Notes under the pieces: model-generated
What the model saw: only the letters and a program-made list of their open reading frames with translations
Database searches by the model: none
Told to the model about the DNA's origin: nothing
Position numbers and translations under genes: made by a program
Part shown: positions 52,701-61,740 of the stretch, one piece after another
How the letters are laid out: each line of letters starts with the position of its first letter
Position numbering within the stretch: position 1 is the first letter of the stretch
NCBI RefSeq assembly: GCF_043633585.1
Contig: NZ_CP141832.1
Span: 620,001-684,000, forward strand
Length of the DNA: 64,000 nt
Reading direction: 5' to 3'
Source: Lacrimispora sinapis
GTDB taxonomy: Bacteria; Bacillota; Clostridia; Lachnospirales; Lachnospiraceae

Positions 52701-54269
52701 ATGAAAAAAGTGAAATTTTTGAAATGCGGGATGGCGGTCCTTACCGCAGCAGCGTTAATAACCGGCTGCAGTTTGGGCAAAGAAACGGCTGGTGCCACCG
52801 CGGCAGACGGTGAGGGAACCATTAAAGTTATGGTCTGGGACAGAGGTGATGCGGCTCCTGGTACAACGGTTGAGAAAAACACCCAGACAGAGTGGATAAG
52901 GAAACAGATGAAGGAAAAGTATAACATCAATGTGGAATATATATCTGTTCCAAGGGCTTCGTCGGATGATAAACTGAATATTATGATGTCCGGCGGAAGT
53001 GCACCGGATATTGTATTTACCTACAATCAGAGTATTTTTTATAACTTTGCCAAAAATGGGGGTCTGGCAGATTTAACACAGGCATATGAAGCCTATGGAC
53101 CAGACATAAAAAAATACGTGTCAGATGTACAGAAGATGGGGCAGATTGAAGGGAAGCAGTTTGGAATTGTAAAGCAAAGAGGGGTGGAAGCGCCCAAACA
53201 TACTGCTTATATCCGCAAGGATTGGCTGGAAAAGCTGGGAATGCAGATGCCAAAGACCAAGAAAGAATTAGAAACTTATCTGCAGGCGGTAAAGGATAAA
53301 AATCCAGGCGGCGTAAGCGAGGTGATTCCCTGGGCAATGAGCGGCCGCAATGATACTGAAAAAGGCTATTTAAACTTTGTTGGCTCCTATGTTGATCTGA
53401 AAGAGGATCGGGAGGCTTACGTTTACAGCGATGCCTATATGGCTGTTGCCCCGGGAGCAGTCGAGGGCATTAAAAAATTAAATGAGTTTTATTACAAAGG
53501 TCTTATTACAAAGGATTTTGCTACGGATACCAATGAGGATATCTACAAAGCAAAGATATCAGCAGGCGATGTGGGATTTTTCCTAGATGATTCGGAGCGT
53601 CCATGGGATTATATCACCATTATGAATCAGACACTAGGCGCAAAAAACACCTTTGTCCCGGTCCAGTGTTTTGAACTGTCCGATGGCTCTTACCGCACTC
53701 CTTTTGAGCAAAGATACGGTATGTTTCTTATGGTTCCCAAGACAAGCGAAAAGAAAGTGGAAGCCTGTATGAAATATTTAAACTGGCAGGCGGACCCCCA
53801 GGTGGCAGAGAATATTGTATACACTGCCGAACACAAGCGGGATGAAAATGGGGTTCCCATCAAATTGTCCAGTGAAGAACTTGCTTCCAGGGGTTATCCC
53901 GGAACCTGTGATGACTTGAACCTTGTAAATCTGTCTATGGACTGGACCAGGAGCAAAGATGCCATTGTATCCAAGTGGTATAAAGATCAGTCGGTGGACT
54001 GGGCAGACCCGGAGTGGTTCTCCAACTTCTACGATATACGTGCAGAAGGAAAGTTCCGTTACCCGGTAGATTCCTATATTTCACAGGCAGAGGCCGATTA
54101 CGGACTGAATGTTGAGAAAATGATGATTGAATATGTCTATCAATTAATCAGCTGTTCTCCCGATGAGTTTGACCGTTTCCAGGAGGCAGAGTATAACAAC
54201 CTTGTAAATGCAGGGCTGCAGAAGATTCTTGACGCGAGAGCAGAACATTATGACAGTATGAAAAAGTGA
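52701..54269 (+). CDS. Substrate-binding lipoprotein of the Lpl-type transporter
   Basis: A 522-residue lipoprotein with signal peptide and lipobox LITGC (Cys23). The binding fold includes IKVMVWDRGDAAPGTTVEKN near the N-terminus, then DDKLNIMMSGGSAPDIVFTY and the C-terminal YVYQLISCSPDEFDRF. The length is typical of LplA relatives (about 500). AAAGGAG precedes the ATG. Gene order permease-permease-binding protein is the usual one for this subfamily. Likely substrate: a pectin-derived oligosaccharide, by association with the GH4 and GH105 genes; inference. Confidence 0.88.
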   Translation: MKKVKFLKCGMAVLTAAALITGCSLGKETAGATAADGEGTIKVMVWDRGDAAPGTTVEKNTQTEWIRKQMKEKYNINVEYISVPRASSDDKLNIMMSGGSAPDIVFTYNQSIFYNFAKNGGLADLTQAYEAYGPDIKKYVSDVQKMGQIEGKQFGIVKQRGVEAPKHTAYIRKDWLEKLGMQMPKTKKELETYLQAVKDKNPGGVSEVIPWAMSGRNDTEKGYLNFVGSYVDLKEDREAYVYSDAYMAVAPGAVEGIKKLNEFYYKGLITKDFATDTNEDIYKAKISAGDVGFFLDDSERPWDYITIMNQTLGAKNTFVPVQCFELSDGSYRTPFEQRYGMFLMVPKTSEKKVEACMKYLNWQADPQVAENIVYTAEHKRDENGVPIKLSSEELASRGYPGTCDDLNLVNLSMDWTRSKDAIVSKWYKDQSVDWADPEWFSNFYDIRAEGKFRYPVDSYISQAEADYGLNVEKMMIEYVYQLISCSPDEFDRFQEAEYNNLVNAGLQKILDARAEHYDSMKK

Positions 54270-54886
54270 GGTTTTAAATATTTTATTATAGCAGAGGAAT
54301 GGGGAAATTTGCAATTCATGAAATGGAGGAAGTGAAATGGAGGAAGCCGGCAGGAGTATGCCTGCCGGCTGAGTATGAAAAAAAGTCTATATAAAAGGTC
54401 TTTCCGGCCTGTTTACAGATTTCAATATAAAGGACAATTGTGTTTTTATTTTGATGAAAATGTGAAGAGTTTGTGAAGGCTTAGTTTTTAAAACAAACAG
54501 AAATGTTTTAAAAAGACAGAATTATGCGGTAGAAATACCCGTTGATTTTTGGGAAAACCATCTGAGAATGACGTAAAATGGATTATATTGAAAAAATATA
54601 AAAAATGGAGTACCGTAGGATTGGGGAAATACGGCACTCCTAAGAAGAGTTATATAAATTATAACGCAAGAAAATGTTTAAGTAAAGTAAAATAAGTGAA
54701 TTTTTGTTGTTTTGTCAAAAGTTTTTGTTAATAAAGCTTATTTAAGAGTATAAAACATGAATATGCATGTTTGCTTTATATTGCCATTATATTATATTAA
54801 TTTCTTTAAATCTTCTGCTCATAACAGAAATACAGGTGCATAAACTATACCATATGCTCCATTTGAAACCGGCAGGAGGCAGTTAC
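54270..54886. other. 617-bp intergenic region
   Basis: Contains the first copy of a hairpin repeat (54333-54398), a second hairpin at 54607-54640 (GGAGTACCGTA with TACGGCACTCC, one mismatch), and AT-rich sequence before the S8 gene. No gene is seen. Confidence 0.55.
54333..54398 (+). repeat. Hairpin repeat, copy 1
   Basis: TGAAATGGAGGAA, then GCCGGCAGGAGTATGCCTGCCGGC as a perfect stem, then TGAGTATGAAAAAAAGTC and TAAAAGG. The same flanks recur at 57985-58065 with a different loop. It may serve as the transcription terminator of the Lpl operon. Confidence 0.7.
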
Positions 54887-56563
54887 ATGGAAAAGATACT
54901 GGACGATGGATATTATGACCTGATCATCAGCAATGCGGTTGTACCAACTTATAATACGGGGGATAACATTACACCGCTGAACGAAATAAATTCTTTGCTG
55001 CATTTACGGAAGGATTCCATGGAACCTTGCGATCTGGGAGAATATCCTTATCATATGTTTCCGGCCTTATATACTTTGGAATCGACGATCTGCGGGAATA
55101 TCCCCCATATGAAAGCAGCTCAGGAAGTGCCGGAGATGGGATTGGGTGGAAGAGGAGTGATTATCGGCATCGTGGATACTGGTATCGACTATCAGCATCC
55201 TGCCTTTATGTATAATGACAGCACCACCAGGATCATTTCTATTTGGGATCAGACGAAGTTTGGCGGTACGCCTCCCAGAGGCTTCACCTTTGGCGCAGAA
55301 TATACCAGGGAGCTTCTTAATTTTGCCCTGATATCCGATGATCCTCTCGCCATGGTTCCTACGGTGGATGAGGTAGGCCATGGAACGGCCATTGCCAGCA
55401 TCATCGCAGGGCGTCCAAACGAAGAGATCGGCTTTGCTGGTGTGACTCCGGAAGCAGATATGGTAGTAGTAAAGTTAAAAGAAGCAAAACGGAATCTGAA
55501 AACATTGTTTTCAGTTCCGGAAGATGCCTTATGTTTTCAGGAATCTGATATCATACTGGGCATACGCTATGTGGTTGGTGTGGCTCAAAGGCTGAACCGT
55601 CCGCTGGTCATTTGCCTGGCAGTCGGAAGCAGTCAGGGAGGTCATGATGGAAAGGGACCTTCCAGTATGTATCTGGACTATCTGGTGGAATTACCAAAGA
55701 CCAGTGTGGTGGTATCTGCGGGAAATGAGGCCAACAGTCGGCGGCATTATTACAACAACACCGAGACAGGACCGTTTTACAACAGCTTCCAGCTCACGGT
55801 AGGGACCAATGACCGAAAGTTCTTTATGGAAATCTGGCCATACATACCTTCCAGACTTTTTATTGAGATCACAGCTCCCACGTTTGAATCCTCTCAGGTA
55901 ATGGACCCCTCCATAAATGGAAGCTGCCAAAAGCTCACCTTTCAAACCGTAAGGACGGAAGTCTGGATCAATAATATATTTTTTGAAGAAGAAACCGGAG
56001 AACAGCTGATTTTGCTGCGGTTTCAGAATGCAGCCCCTGGAACCTGGTATTTTCGGATCGGAAGTGTCAGCGATGAACCGTTTTCCTTCCATTGCTGGCT
56101 TCCATCCGGCAATTTGATTTCAAACGAAACATTTTTTCCTGACTCCGATCCGAATACGACCATTACCGCCCAGGGCGATGCCACAAACCCTTTGACTGTT
56201 GCTGCGTATAATCAGCAAAACGGAGAGATTCTCCCCGAATCAGGCAGGGGCTATACCAGACTGGGGCAGGTAAAACCGGATATCAGCGCACCTGGCTACC
56301 GGATTCCCTGTGCCATTCCAGAGAACCGTTACGGGACTATCACCGGAACAGGGGCCGCCGCCGCTCATACTGCGGGAGTTGCTGCCATGGTCATGGAATG
56401 GGCTTACAGCAAGGGAAATTATACTGCTGTTACAGGAAACCAGGTCAACCGTCTGCTCGTCAGAGAAGCAAAGCGGACACAGGATGAAACGTTCCCCAAT
56501 CAAATATGGGGGTATGGAATACTCGATGACGATGAGGTATTCCGGCGGCTGCTGGACCTGTGA
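54887..56563 (+). CDS. S8 subtilisin-like protein lacking the catalytic serine
   Basis: 558 residues from ATG 54887 (GGCAGGAGG upstream; the frame is open further upstream but without a start signal). The fold is that of clostridial Csp-like S8 proteins: a conserved prodomain-like N-terminus (LDDGYYDLIISNAVVPTYN), Asp97 in GIVDTGIDYQHPAF, His165 in EVGHGTAIASI, and the oxyanion Asn in VVSAGNEAN. The Ser motif GTSxAAA reads GTGAAAAHTAG, with Gly489 in place of the nucleophile. It is therefore probably a pseudoprotease, as known for CspC of Clostridioides difficile. No signal peptide. Role unknown. Confidence 0.85.
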   Translation: MEKILDDGYYDLIISNAVVPTYNTGDNITPLNEINSLLHLRKDSMEPCDLGEYPYHMFPALYTLESTICGNIPHMKAAQEVPEMGLGGRGVIIGIVDTGIDYQHPAFMYNDSTTRIISIWDQTKFGGTPPRGFTFGAEYTRELLNFALISDDPLAMVPTVDEVGHGTAIASIIAGRPNEEIGFAGVTPEADMVVVKLKEAKRNLKTLFSVPEDALCFQESDIILGIRYVVGVAQRLNRPLVICLAVGSSQGGHDGKGPSSMYLDYLVELPKTSVVVSAGNEANSRRHYYNNTETGPFYNSFQLTVGTNDRKFFMEIWPYIPSRLFIEITAPTFESSQVMDPSINGSCQKLTFQTVRTEVWINNIFFEEETGEQLILLRFQNAAPGTWYFRIGSVSDEPFSFHCWLPSGNLISNETFFPDSDPNTTITAQGDATNPLTVAAYNQQNGEILPESGRGYTRLGQVKPDISAPGYRIPCAIPENRYGTITGTGAAAAHTAGVAAMVMEWAYSKGNYTAVTGNQVNRLLVREAKRTQDETFPNQIWGYGILDDDEVFRRLLDL

Positions 56564-56595
56564 CGCCAGAGCGGTCTGAGACTTGCGGCAGGCAC

Positions 56596-56778
56596 TTACT
56601 TGCTGTGCTTCAGCTCTTTCCGGATTCGTGGTTTGATTCCCCGCCGCTTCATCTCAGCCAGGATGCTGTCGAATTCTCCGGGGGGAGCAGGCGGGGGCTG
56701 AATTTCCCTGCTGGCAGATTCCAACTGGTCAAATTCATCAGCCCAATGTTTTTCACATTTTTTTTCTCGATGCTTCAA
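56596..56778 (-). CDS. Small hypothetical protein (60 aa, TTG start)
   Basis: Starts with TTG at 56778, supported by a GGGAGG 7 bp upstream. It begins KHREKKCEKHWADEFDQLES and contains EIQPPPAPPGEFDSILAEMK and a basic tail. No membrane segment and no recognised domain. It is convergent with the S8 gene (stops 33 bp apart) and could be part of a mobile element or a regulatory peptide; neither is shown. Confidence 0.6.
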   Translation of the reverse strand: MKHREKKCEKHWADEFDQLESASREIQPPPAPPGEFDSILAEMKRRGIKPRIRKELKHSK

Positions 56779-56993
56779 ATTATCACCTCCCAGAAAATTA
56801 TATAACGATTGTAAAGCCGTACTGTATCAAAAAATACATGAAAATATTTCCATTTTCTATGAAGTACTGCTATTGAGTGTTTGCCCTCCGAACATGCACT
56901 GACAGCGAAAGAAATAAGAAAGACCGGCTGGAATCGTTATGAATTTCTTCCTATTTAAATGGAGTGAGGGAGGAAGCTGGTTTTTTAAAAGTA

Positions 56994-57041
56994 AAAAACA
57001 CCGGCAATTCTTGTATCTACAAGAAATCCCGGTGTTCTTAC
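56994..57041 (-). terminator. Terminator of the tRNA operon
   Basis: On the minus strand AACACCGG pairs with CCGGTGTT, extended by TTCTTGTA/TACAAGAA, and is followed by TTTTTTACTTTT, right after the last tRNA gene. Confidence 0.85.
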
Positions 57042-57054
57042 CAATTATTGATTA

Positions 57055-57134
57055 TGCGGGTAACAGGACTTGAACCTGCACGGTCTCCCACCAGAACCTA
57101 AATCTGGCGCGTCTGCCAATTCCGCCATACCCGC
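57055..57134 (-). tRNA. tRNA-Leu (anticodon UAG)
   Basis: Acceptor GCGGGTA/TACCCGC plus A. Anticodon arm CCAGA-TTTAGGT-TCTGG, with a long variable arm as expected for class II tRNA. CCA is not encoded. Confidence 0.95.
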
Positions 57135-57276
57135 TGACAACAATATAGATAATACCATCGGAAGAAGAAATTGTCAACAATTATGAGGGGAAATCTGATC
57201 CGGACAAGATGGGAGAGAAGGCAGGGAATAAAAAAGCGGATTCTATGGTCAGAATCCGCTCCTTCTACAACAAACA

Positions 57277-57349
57277 TGAGACACCGGGGATTCGAACCCC
57301 GGACAACTTGATTAAAAGTCAAGTGCTCTACCACCTGAGCTAGTATCCC
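57277..57349 (-). tRNA. tRNA-Lys (anticodon UUU)
   Basis: Acceptor GGGATAC/GTGTCTC plus A. Anticodon arm CTTGA-CTTTTAA-TCAAG. T-loop GGTTCGAATCC. Confidence 0.95.
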
Positions 57350-57352
57350 ATA

Positions 57353-57424
57353 CTGGGCTAGTTGGATTTGAACCAACGAATGCAGGAGTCAAAGTCCTGT
57401 GCCTTACCGCTTGGCGATAGCCCA
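57353..57424 (-). tRNA. tRNA-Gln (anticodon UUG)
   Basis: Acceptor TGGGCTA/TAGCCCA plus G. Anticodon arm CAGGA-CTTTGAC-TCCTG. Only 3 bp from tRNA-Lys. Confidence 0.95.
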
Positions 57425-57464
57425 TGAAAACGTCTTGATAAAAAAAAATTCCCTAAAAGGGAAA

Positions 57465-57539
57465 GGTGAGTACAGGGATTCGAACCCTGGGCCTCCAGAG
57501 CCACAATCTGGCGCGATAACCAACTTCGCCATACCCACC
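57465..57539 (-). tRNA. tRNA-His (anticodon GUG)
   Basis: Anticodon arm CCAGA-TTGTGGC-TCTGG. The extra 5' G that pairs with C73, specific to tRNA-His, is encoded. Confidence 0.95.
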
Positions 57540-57571
57540 ATAATTCCACATCTTTGGTTAATGATGTGAAA

Positions 57572-57645
<74 letters not shown>

Positions 57646-57648
57646 AAA

Positions 57649-57719
57649 AGCGGGTGATGGGAATCGAACCCACGTATCTAGCTTGGAAGGCTAGTGTTCT
57701 ACCATTGAACTACACCCGC
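57649..57719 (-). tRNA. tRNA-Gly (anticodon UCC)
   Basis: Acceptor GCGGGTG/CACCCGC plus T. Anticodon arm CTAGC-CTTCCAA-GCTAG. 71 nt, with a short D-loop usual for tRNA-Gly. Confidence 0.95.
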
Positions 57720-57762
57720 AAAGGCAATCGAGAAAAACTTGTCTATCTCAGTTTTATCTCAG

Positions 57763-57837
57763 TCGGGGTGACAGGATTCGAACCTGCGACCTCCTGGTCC
57801 CAAACCAGGCGCTCTAGCCAAGCTGAGCCACACCCCG
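57763..57837 (-). tRNA. tRNA-Pro (anticodon UGG)
   Basis: Acceptor CGGGGTG/CACCCCG plus A. Anticodon arm CCTGG-TTTGGGA-CCAGG. First gene of the tRNA operon. Confidence 0.95.
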
Positions 57838-57886
57838 AAGGTATTTCGCGTCTTTTGTTTCTTTGCTTTTTCGCAACGCAAGAGTT

Positions 57887-57915
57887 ATTATATATGATGG
57901 CTATGGTTTTGTCAA
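57887..57915 (-). promoter_or_regulatory. Consensus promoter of the tRNA operon
   Basis: Minus strand TTGACA (57915-57910), 17 bp, TATAAT (57892-57887), 50 bp before tRNA-Pro. Confidence 0.9.
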
Positions 57916-57984
57916 CAATATTTTAGAAAAAATTTCAAATTCATTTTTTGTCTTGTATTTACGGGATTTTTTTGGATTTTGCCC

Positions 57985-58065
57985 CTGAAATGGGAGGAGC
58001 CGGCAGAAACAAATTCGATGTTCCTGCCGGCTGAGTATGAAAAATAAAAAGTCAATATTAAAAGG
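57985..58065 (+). repeat. Hairpin repeat, copy 2
   Basis: TGAAATGGGAGGA, GCCGGCAG and CTGCCGGC arms around a longer loop, then TGAGTATGAAAAATAAAAAG and TAAAAGG. Matches the copy at 54333-54398 outside the loop. Confidence 0.7.
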
Positions 58066-58299
58066 GTGGGGTTCCTTTACATTTATTAGTATATCTGGAA
58101 AATGTGTCGGAAGTTTGACCAGGCCATAAACATTTCATAAAGATTCGAAAGGAATTATAAGAAATAATTAAAATAATAGGAAGATTTGCTTTTTGTGACC
58201 AAAAACCCTGTTTTTTCGTCTTTTTTTCTAAAATGTACAAGCAGAGCCTGGTAAATTTATTAAGAATTCTTTGGGTTTCTTTCAGTTCCTTTAATCCGC

Positions 58300-58328
58300 T
58301 ATACATTTGTAGTCCCGCATGGTATAAT
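58300..58328 (+). promoter_or_regulatory. Promoter of the lipoprotein gene
   Basis: TATACA (58300-58305), 17 bp, TATAAT (58323-58328), 45 bp before the start codon. Confidence 0.5.
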
Positions 58329-58373
58329 TCACCTCGTCACCAGAAATGAAATTGTATAAAAGGAGTGATTATT

Positions 58374-59084
58374 ATGAGAAGAAAAAATTTGTTGGCAGTA
58401 ATTGCTGCAGCTATGACCGTTATGATCGCAGCTACCGCCTGTGGAGCAAAAGATAATACAAAGCAGCAGGAATCATCCAAAGAAGCAGCGGCTACTGCAG
58501 CAACAACAGAATCAAAGGCAGAGGCTGAAAAAACGTCTGAAGCAGCATCTGAAAGCGGAGAGACCGAGGAGGCAGAAAGCGAAGAGACAACCGCTTATGT
58601 GCAGAAAACAGCCGGTGATGCCGGAAGCATTACCTCTGGTGTATTTACCTCCAAATCCGGTAAATACCAGATTACCCCTCCGTCTGGCTGGAGTGTGGAT
58701 GAAGACGGAGATGAGAGCAACGCAGCATTTACCTCTCCAAACGGCAAAGACATTTTGGAGGTTACCTATGTGGAAGGGGAAGATGCGGACGGAGCACGTG
58801 AGGTTTATCCTGAAAGCATGGAGGAGTACAAAAATCTGGTGAGCCGGGGAGATGATATGGAATTTGTCCGTTACGAGGTAAAGAACGGGGCAAATGGAAG
58901 CCAGACATTCCGTTATGCAATCCGTTATACAAATCCAAAGGATGGCATCCGGTATTATACCATTTCCGGTTCTTATGACGCGGCGGCTAAGAAATACATC
59001 AGCGCTGCAGGTTCCATTGAATCGGAAGACAATGCAGTGGTCGACCAGGTCGAAGCTGCCCTTGATACATTAAAACTGAAATAA
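58374..59084 (+). CDS. Hypothetical lipoprotein with PsbP-like domain
   Basis: 236 residues from ATG 58374 (AAAGGAG 8-9 bp upstream). The signal peptide carries the lipobox ATAC. A ~65-residue linker rich in Glu, Ala, Thr and Ser follows. The C-terminal ~140 residues start GVFTSKSGKYQITPPSGWSV and continue with ISGSYDAAAKKYISAAGSIE, a pattern like PsbP/YcgJ-type small surface domains (weak call). It would be anchored to the outer face of the membrane. Own promoter and terminator. Function unknown. Confidence 0.8.
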   Translation: MRRKNLLAVIAAAMTVMIAATACGAKDNTKQQESSKEAAATAATTESKAEAEKTSEAASESGETEEAESEETTAYVQKTAGDAGSITSGVFTSKSGKYQITPPSGWSVDEDGDESNAAFTSPNGKDILEVTYVEGEDADGAREVYPESMEEYKNLVSRGDDMEFVRYEVKNGANGSQTFRYAIRYTNPKDGIRYYTISGSYDAAAKKYISAAGSIESEDNAVVDQVEAALDTLKLK

Positions 59085-59098
59085 CTGGGTTTATGTAA

Positions 59099-59134
59099 AG
59101 AACAGCCGCTGCAAAGTTGCAGCGGCTGTTTTTT
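59099..59134 (+). terminator. Terminator of the lipoprotein gene
   Basis: AACAGCCGCTGCA and TGCAGCGGCTGTT form a perfect 13-bp stem with a four-base loop, then TTTT. It also lies just beyond the stop of the convergent ABC ATPase gene and may serve both. Confidence 0.88.
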
Positions 59135-59711
59135 ACAGTTTTATAAGGATTCCGTTCAGGAGTCCGGCATCCTCTTCCTGATGCGTGCTTATGATGACCA
59201 GCTTATCCTTGGTGCATTCCAGGATGCGGCGGATCACCATCCGTTTGGTATCTTCGTCAAGTCCGGTAAATGGTTCATCCATGATGATCATCTCCGATGG
59301 GACCCATAAGGCTCTTGCGATGGCCACCCGGCGCTTCATGCCTCCGCTTAACGTGGATACGGGCCGGGATAAGGATTCCTCCGGCAGGAACTTTAAAAGG
59401 GCTTGCTTTGCCAGCTTTCGGGTCTCTTTGGAAGCCCCGGCAGTTACCATAGTAAGGTTGTCGATAGGAGTAAACGCTTCACAAAGGCAGTTTTCCTGAA
59501 AGACAGCGGCAGTTTTTATGCCGGTTATCCCCTCCGTATGGCCGGAATCTGCGTTTTCCAGTCCCAGAAGGATTCGGAAAAATGTGGTTTTCCCCGATCC
59601 CGATGGTCCCATCAGGCAGTAGATGTTTCCCGATCGAAGGGTGAGATTTACACCGGTGAGGACCTTCAGATTCCCGAAAGCTTTGGATAAATTTCTGATA
59701 TTGACCTCCAT
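59133..59711 (-). CDS. ABC transporter ATPase (SsuB/TauB type)
   Basis: 192 residues, short for the family (usually ~250) but with every motif: Walker A GPSGSGKTT, Q-loop FQENCL, signature LSGGMKRRVAIARAL, Walker B IIMDEPFTGLDE and switch His in STHQEED. It starts 3 bp after the permease stop with ACAGGAGG. It energises the importer formed with the two upstream genes. Confidence 0.92.
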   Translation of the reverse strand: MEVNIRNLSKAFGNLKVLTGVNLTLRSGNIYCLMGPSGSGKTTFFRILLGLENADSGHTEGITGIKTAAVFQENCLCEAFTPIDNLTMVTAGASKETRKLAKQALLKFLPEESLSRPVSTLSGGMKRRVAIARALWVPSEMIIMDEPFTGLDEDTKRMVIRRILECTKDKLVIISTHQEEDAGLLNGILIKL

Positions 59712-59714
59712 GTA

Positions 59715-60485
59715 TCAGTCCTCCTGTCTTCTTTGGAGAAAACAGCCCGGAGCAGCCATGGCCAGCAGCCTCAGAAACAGAGCTTCAAACACAGCACTGA
59801 TGCCAATGATGACCAGCGTCCAGGCAAATAAATCCGCTGTGCCCAAGTAAATCTTTGCCATATACAGCTTTTCTCCGATGGAATGGCTGGGAACTCCGAT
59901 GACTTCCGCAGCGATGCCGGATTTAAAGCTCATGCCCAGAGCCACCCGGCAGCCGCTGATGAGATAAGGAAGCAGGGCAGGGCGGTAGATGAAAAGAAGC
60001 TTTTTCTCTGGCGTCATGCAAAAAACCTTTGCCATCTCAAGCAGGTTTTGGTCGGCACTTTTTATTCCAGCCATGGTATTGATATATATAATAGGAAATA
60101 CCACCAGAAATGCGATGAAGACAGAAAGGTTCTCAGACCCAATCCAGATCAGTGCCAGTATAATGAAAGAAGCAACGGGAACGGATTTTAAAATGGTGAT
60201 TACCGGCTCCAAAAAGTCTTCCAACAGAGGGAAACGGCAGGCAGCCCCTCCGGTCAGGATTCCGGCGGCAAAAGCAAGAAGAAATCCCAGACTGATTTTT
60301 CCAAAGGAAAAGGCGATGGTTTTCCAAAAGTCTGCCATGAGAGCCTGGGCAAACAAAGCACGGACCACTTTAAAAGGACCTGCCAGGAGGATGCCGTTGG
60401 ATAAGACCATGCTTACCGCCTGCCACAGCAGGAGCCAGAAGAGGATCATACCGGTCCTTTTCAACCGGAGAAGGGCTGCTTTCAT
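59715..60485 (-). CDS. ABC transporter permease (SsuC/TauC type)
   Basis: 256 residues with about six hydrophobic segments (first at MILFWLLLWQAVSMVLSNG). The docking loop is around DQNLLEMAKVFCMTPEKKLLFIYRPALLPYL, the pattern of the nitrate/sulfonate/taurine class. AAGGAGACACC precedes the ATG. It lies between the binding protein and the ATPase gene on the same strand. Confidence 0.9.
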   Translation of the reverse strand: MKAALLRLKRTGMILFWLLLWQAVSMVLSNGILLAGPFKVVRALFAQALMADFWKTIAFSFGKISLGFLLAFAAGILTGGAACRFPLLEDFLEPVITILKSVPVASFIILALIWIGSENLSVFIAFLVVFPIIYINTMAGIKSADQNLLEMAKVFCMTPEKKLLFIYRPALLPYLISGCRVALGMSFKSGIAAEVIGVPSHSIGEKLYMAKIYLGTADLFAWTLVIIGISAVFEALFLRLLAMAAPGCFLQRRQED

Positions 60486-60512
60486 AGGTGTCTCCTTCCT
60501 GTTAGAAACGAA

Positions 60513-61550
60513 CTAGGGCATGTAATAGAAGCTGTCCTCCGGAAGGGTGCCGCCGATGGAGGACGGTTCCATGTCGAAAAGGACGTTTAAGTATCCGCTT
60601 AAAAGAGATTTCATTTTCTCTCCATCCACATAGGTAATGCTGCAGTAGGGAATGGCCTTTTCTGCAATGGGAGCTTTTTCAATAATTCCGGCAGATACCA
60701 CCAGAGCTGCTGCTTCTTTTTCATTGGCATTGACATAGTCCACAGACTTTTTATGCTCTGCCATAAAAGTATCAACGGCTTCTTTATGGTCCTTTAACAC
60801 TTCGTTCCGGCAGATGGTAACGCCTGTGACAAGACTTCCGCCGTCGTCTCCTGCCTTAGCATCCCATTCCTTTGTTAAATCAAGAACGATTTTAAGGCTG
60901 TCATTCTGTGCCAGGGCAGCTGTTACAAAAGGCTGGGGCAAAAGACCTACAGCTTCCGGTTTTTCTTTCAGGACAGAAGCCACTTCGGCTGCCTCGGATT
61001 TATATTCCAGAGTCACATCATCGGTTGTCAGGCCGTTTGCCTTCAATACATGCTGCAGAGCATAATCAGGAGTGGTTCCCTTTCCGGTTAAGTAAACAGT
61101 CTTTCCTTTTAAATCCGCCGTGGATTTGATGGAGCCGTCTCCGGAGATTCCGTAGAGGACCCCAAGGGTGTTGATGTCAAGGACGGTTATGTTCCGGTTG
61201 GTTTTTGTATAGAGAATAGAAGCCATATTGGCAGGCACCAGGGCCACATCCAGATCGCCGCTCACGATTTTTCCAAGAAGTTCGTCTGCTGCTGTCACCA
61301 TGGTAAATTCATAACTGCCTTCGGCGTTTCCCTTTTGAGACTTGTCCATCAATTCTACCAGTCCCATGGAGGTGGGACCTTTTAAGGAACCGACCTTTAA
61401 GGAATAGGTGTCATCTGCCTTCGCAGAGGATGAATCCGTTTTTGCTGTGGGTTTGGTATCCGGGGCGGTTTTTGCACTGTTTGCGTTACAGCCGGTCAGG
61501 ACTGCAGCAGCCATTGTAAATGCCATTAGTATGGATATTGCTTTTTTCAT
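60513..61550 (-). CDS. NMT1/SsuA-type substrate-binding lipoprotein
   Basis: 345 residues. The signal peptide ends in lipobox VLTGC (Cys21). A Lys/Thr/Ser-rich linker precedes a two-lobed binding fold with YSLKVGSLKGPTSMGLVELM, IVSGDLDVALVPANMASIL and LKGKTVYLTGKGTTPDYAL. The class binds sulfonates, nitrate-like anions, pyrimidine precursors or aromatic compounds; the ligand cannot be told here. GGGAGG precedes the ATG. First gene of the three-gene importer. Confidence 0.9.
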   Translation of the reverse strand: MKKAISILMAFTMAAAVLTGCNANSAKTAPDTKPTAKTDSSSAKADDTYSLKVGSLKGPTSMGLVELMDKSQKGNAEGSYEFTMVTAADELLGKIVSGDLDVALVPANMASILYTKTNRNITVLDINTLGVLYGISGDGSIKSTADLKGKTVYLTGKGTTPDYALQHVLKANGLTTDDVTLEYKSEAAEVASVLKEKPEAVGLLPQPFVTAALAQNDSLKIVLDLTKEWDAKAGDDGGSLVTGVTICRNEVLKDHKEAVDTFMAEHKKSVDYVNANEKEAAALVVSAGIIEKAPIAEKAIPYCSITYVDGEKMKSLLSGYLNVLFDMEPSSIGGTLPEDSFYYMP

Positions 61551-61619
61551 AAGTTTCCTCCCTTTTTTGTATCTGTTTATAAGAATAAAATCCTCCGGAA
61601 AGGAGGTTTCAACAGGATC

Positions 61620-61649
61620 AGTATATCACCGTAAAGTCTCATTTGTCAA
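61620..61649 (-). promoter_or_regulatory. Promoter of the NMT1-type importer, with leader hairpin
   Basis: Minus strand TTGACA (61649-61644), 18 bp, TATACT (61625-61620). Downstream in the leader, CCTCC-GGAAA-GGAGG (61592-61606 on the plus strand) forms a small hairpin. Confidence 0.6.
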
Positions 61650-61740
61650 AATGTTGATGCAGATTTGGCGGGATTTGTGTTATACTGATTATAACCTGTA
61701 TCATGCTTACTTGGCAGGAATGTGAAGGGAGAAAAACCAT

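Larger units (their letters stand above)
57838..58373. other. Intergenic region with tRNA promoter, repeat and lipoprotein promoter
   Basis: It holds the minus-strand tRNA promoter (57887-57915), hairpin repeat copy 2 (57985-58065) and a plus-strand promoter (58300-58328). No protein gene is seen. Confidence 0.6.
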
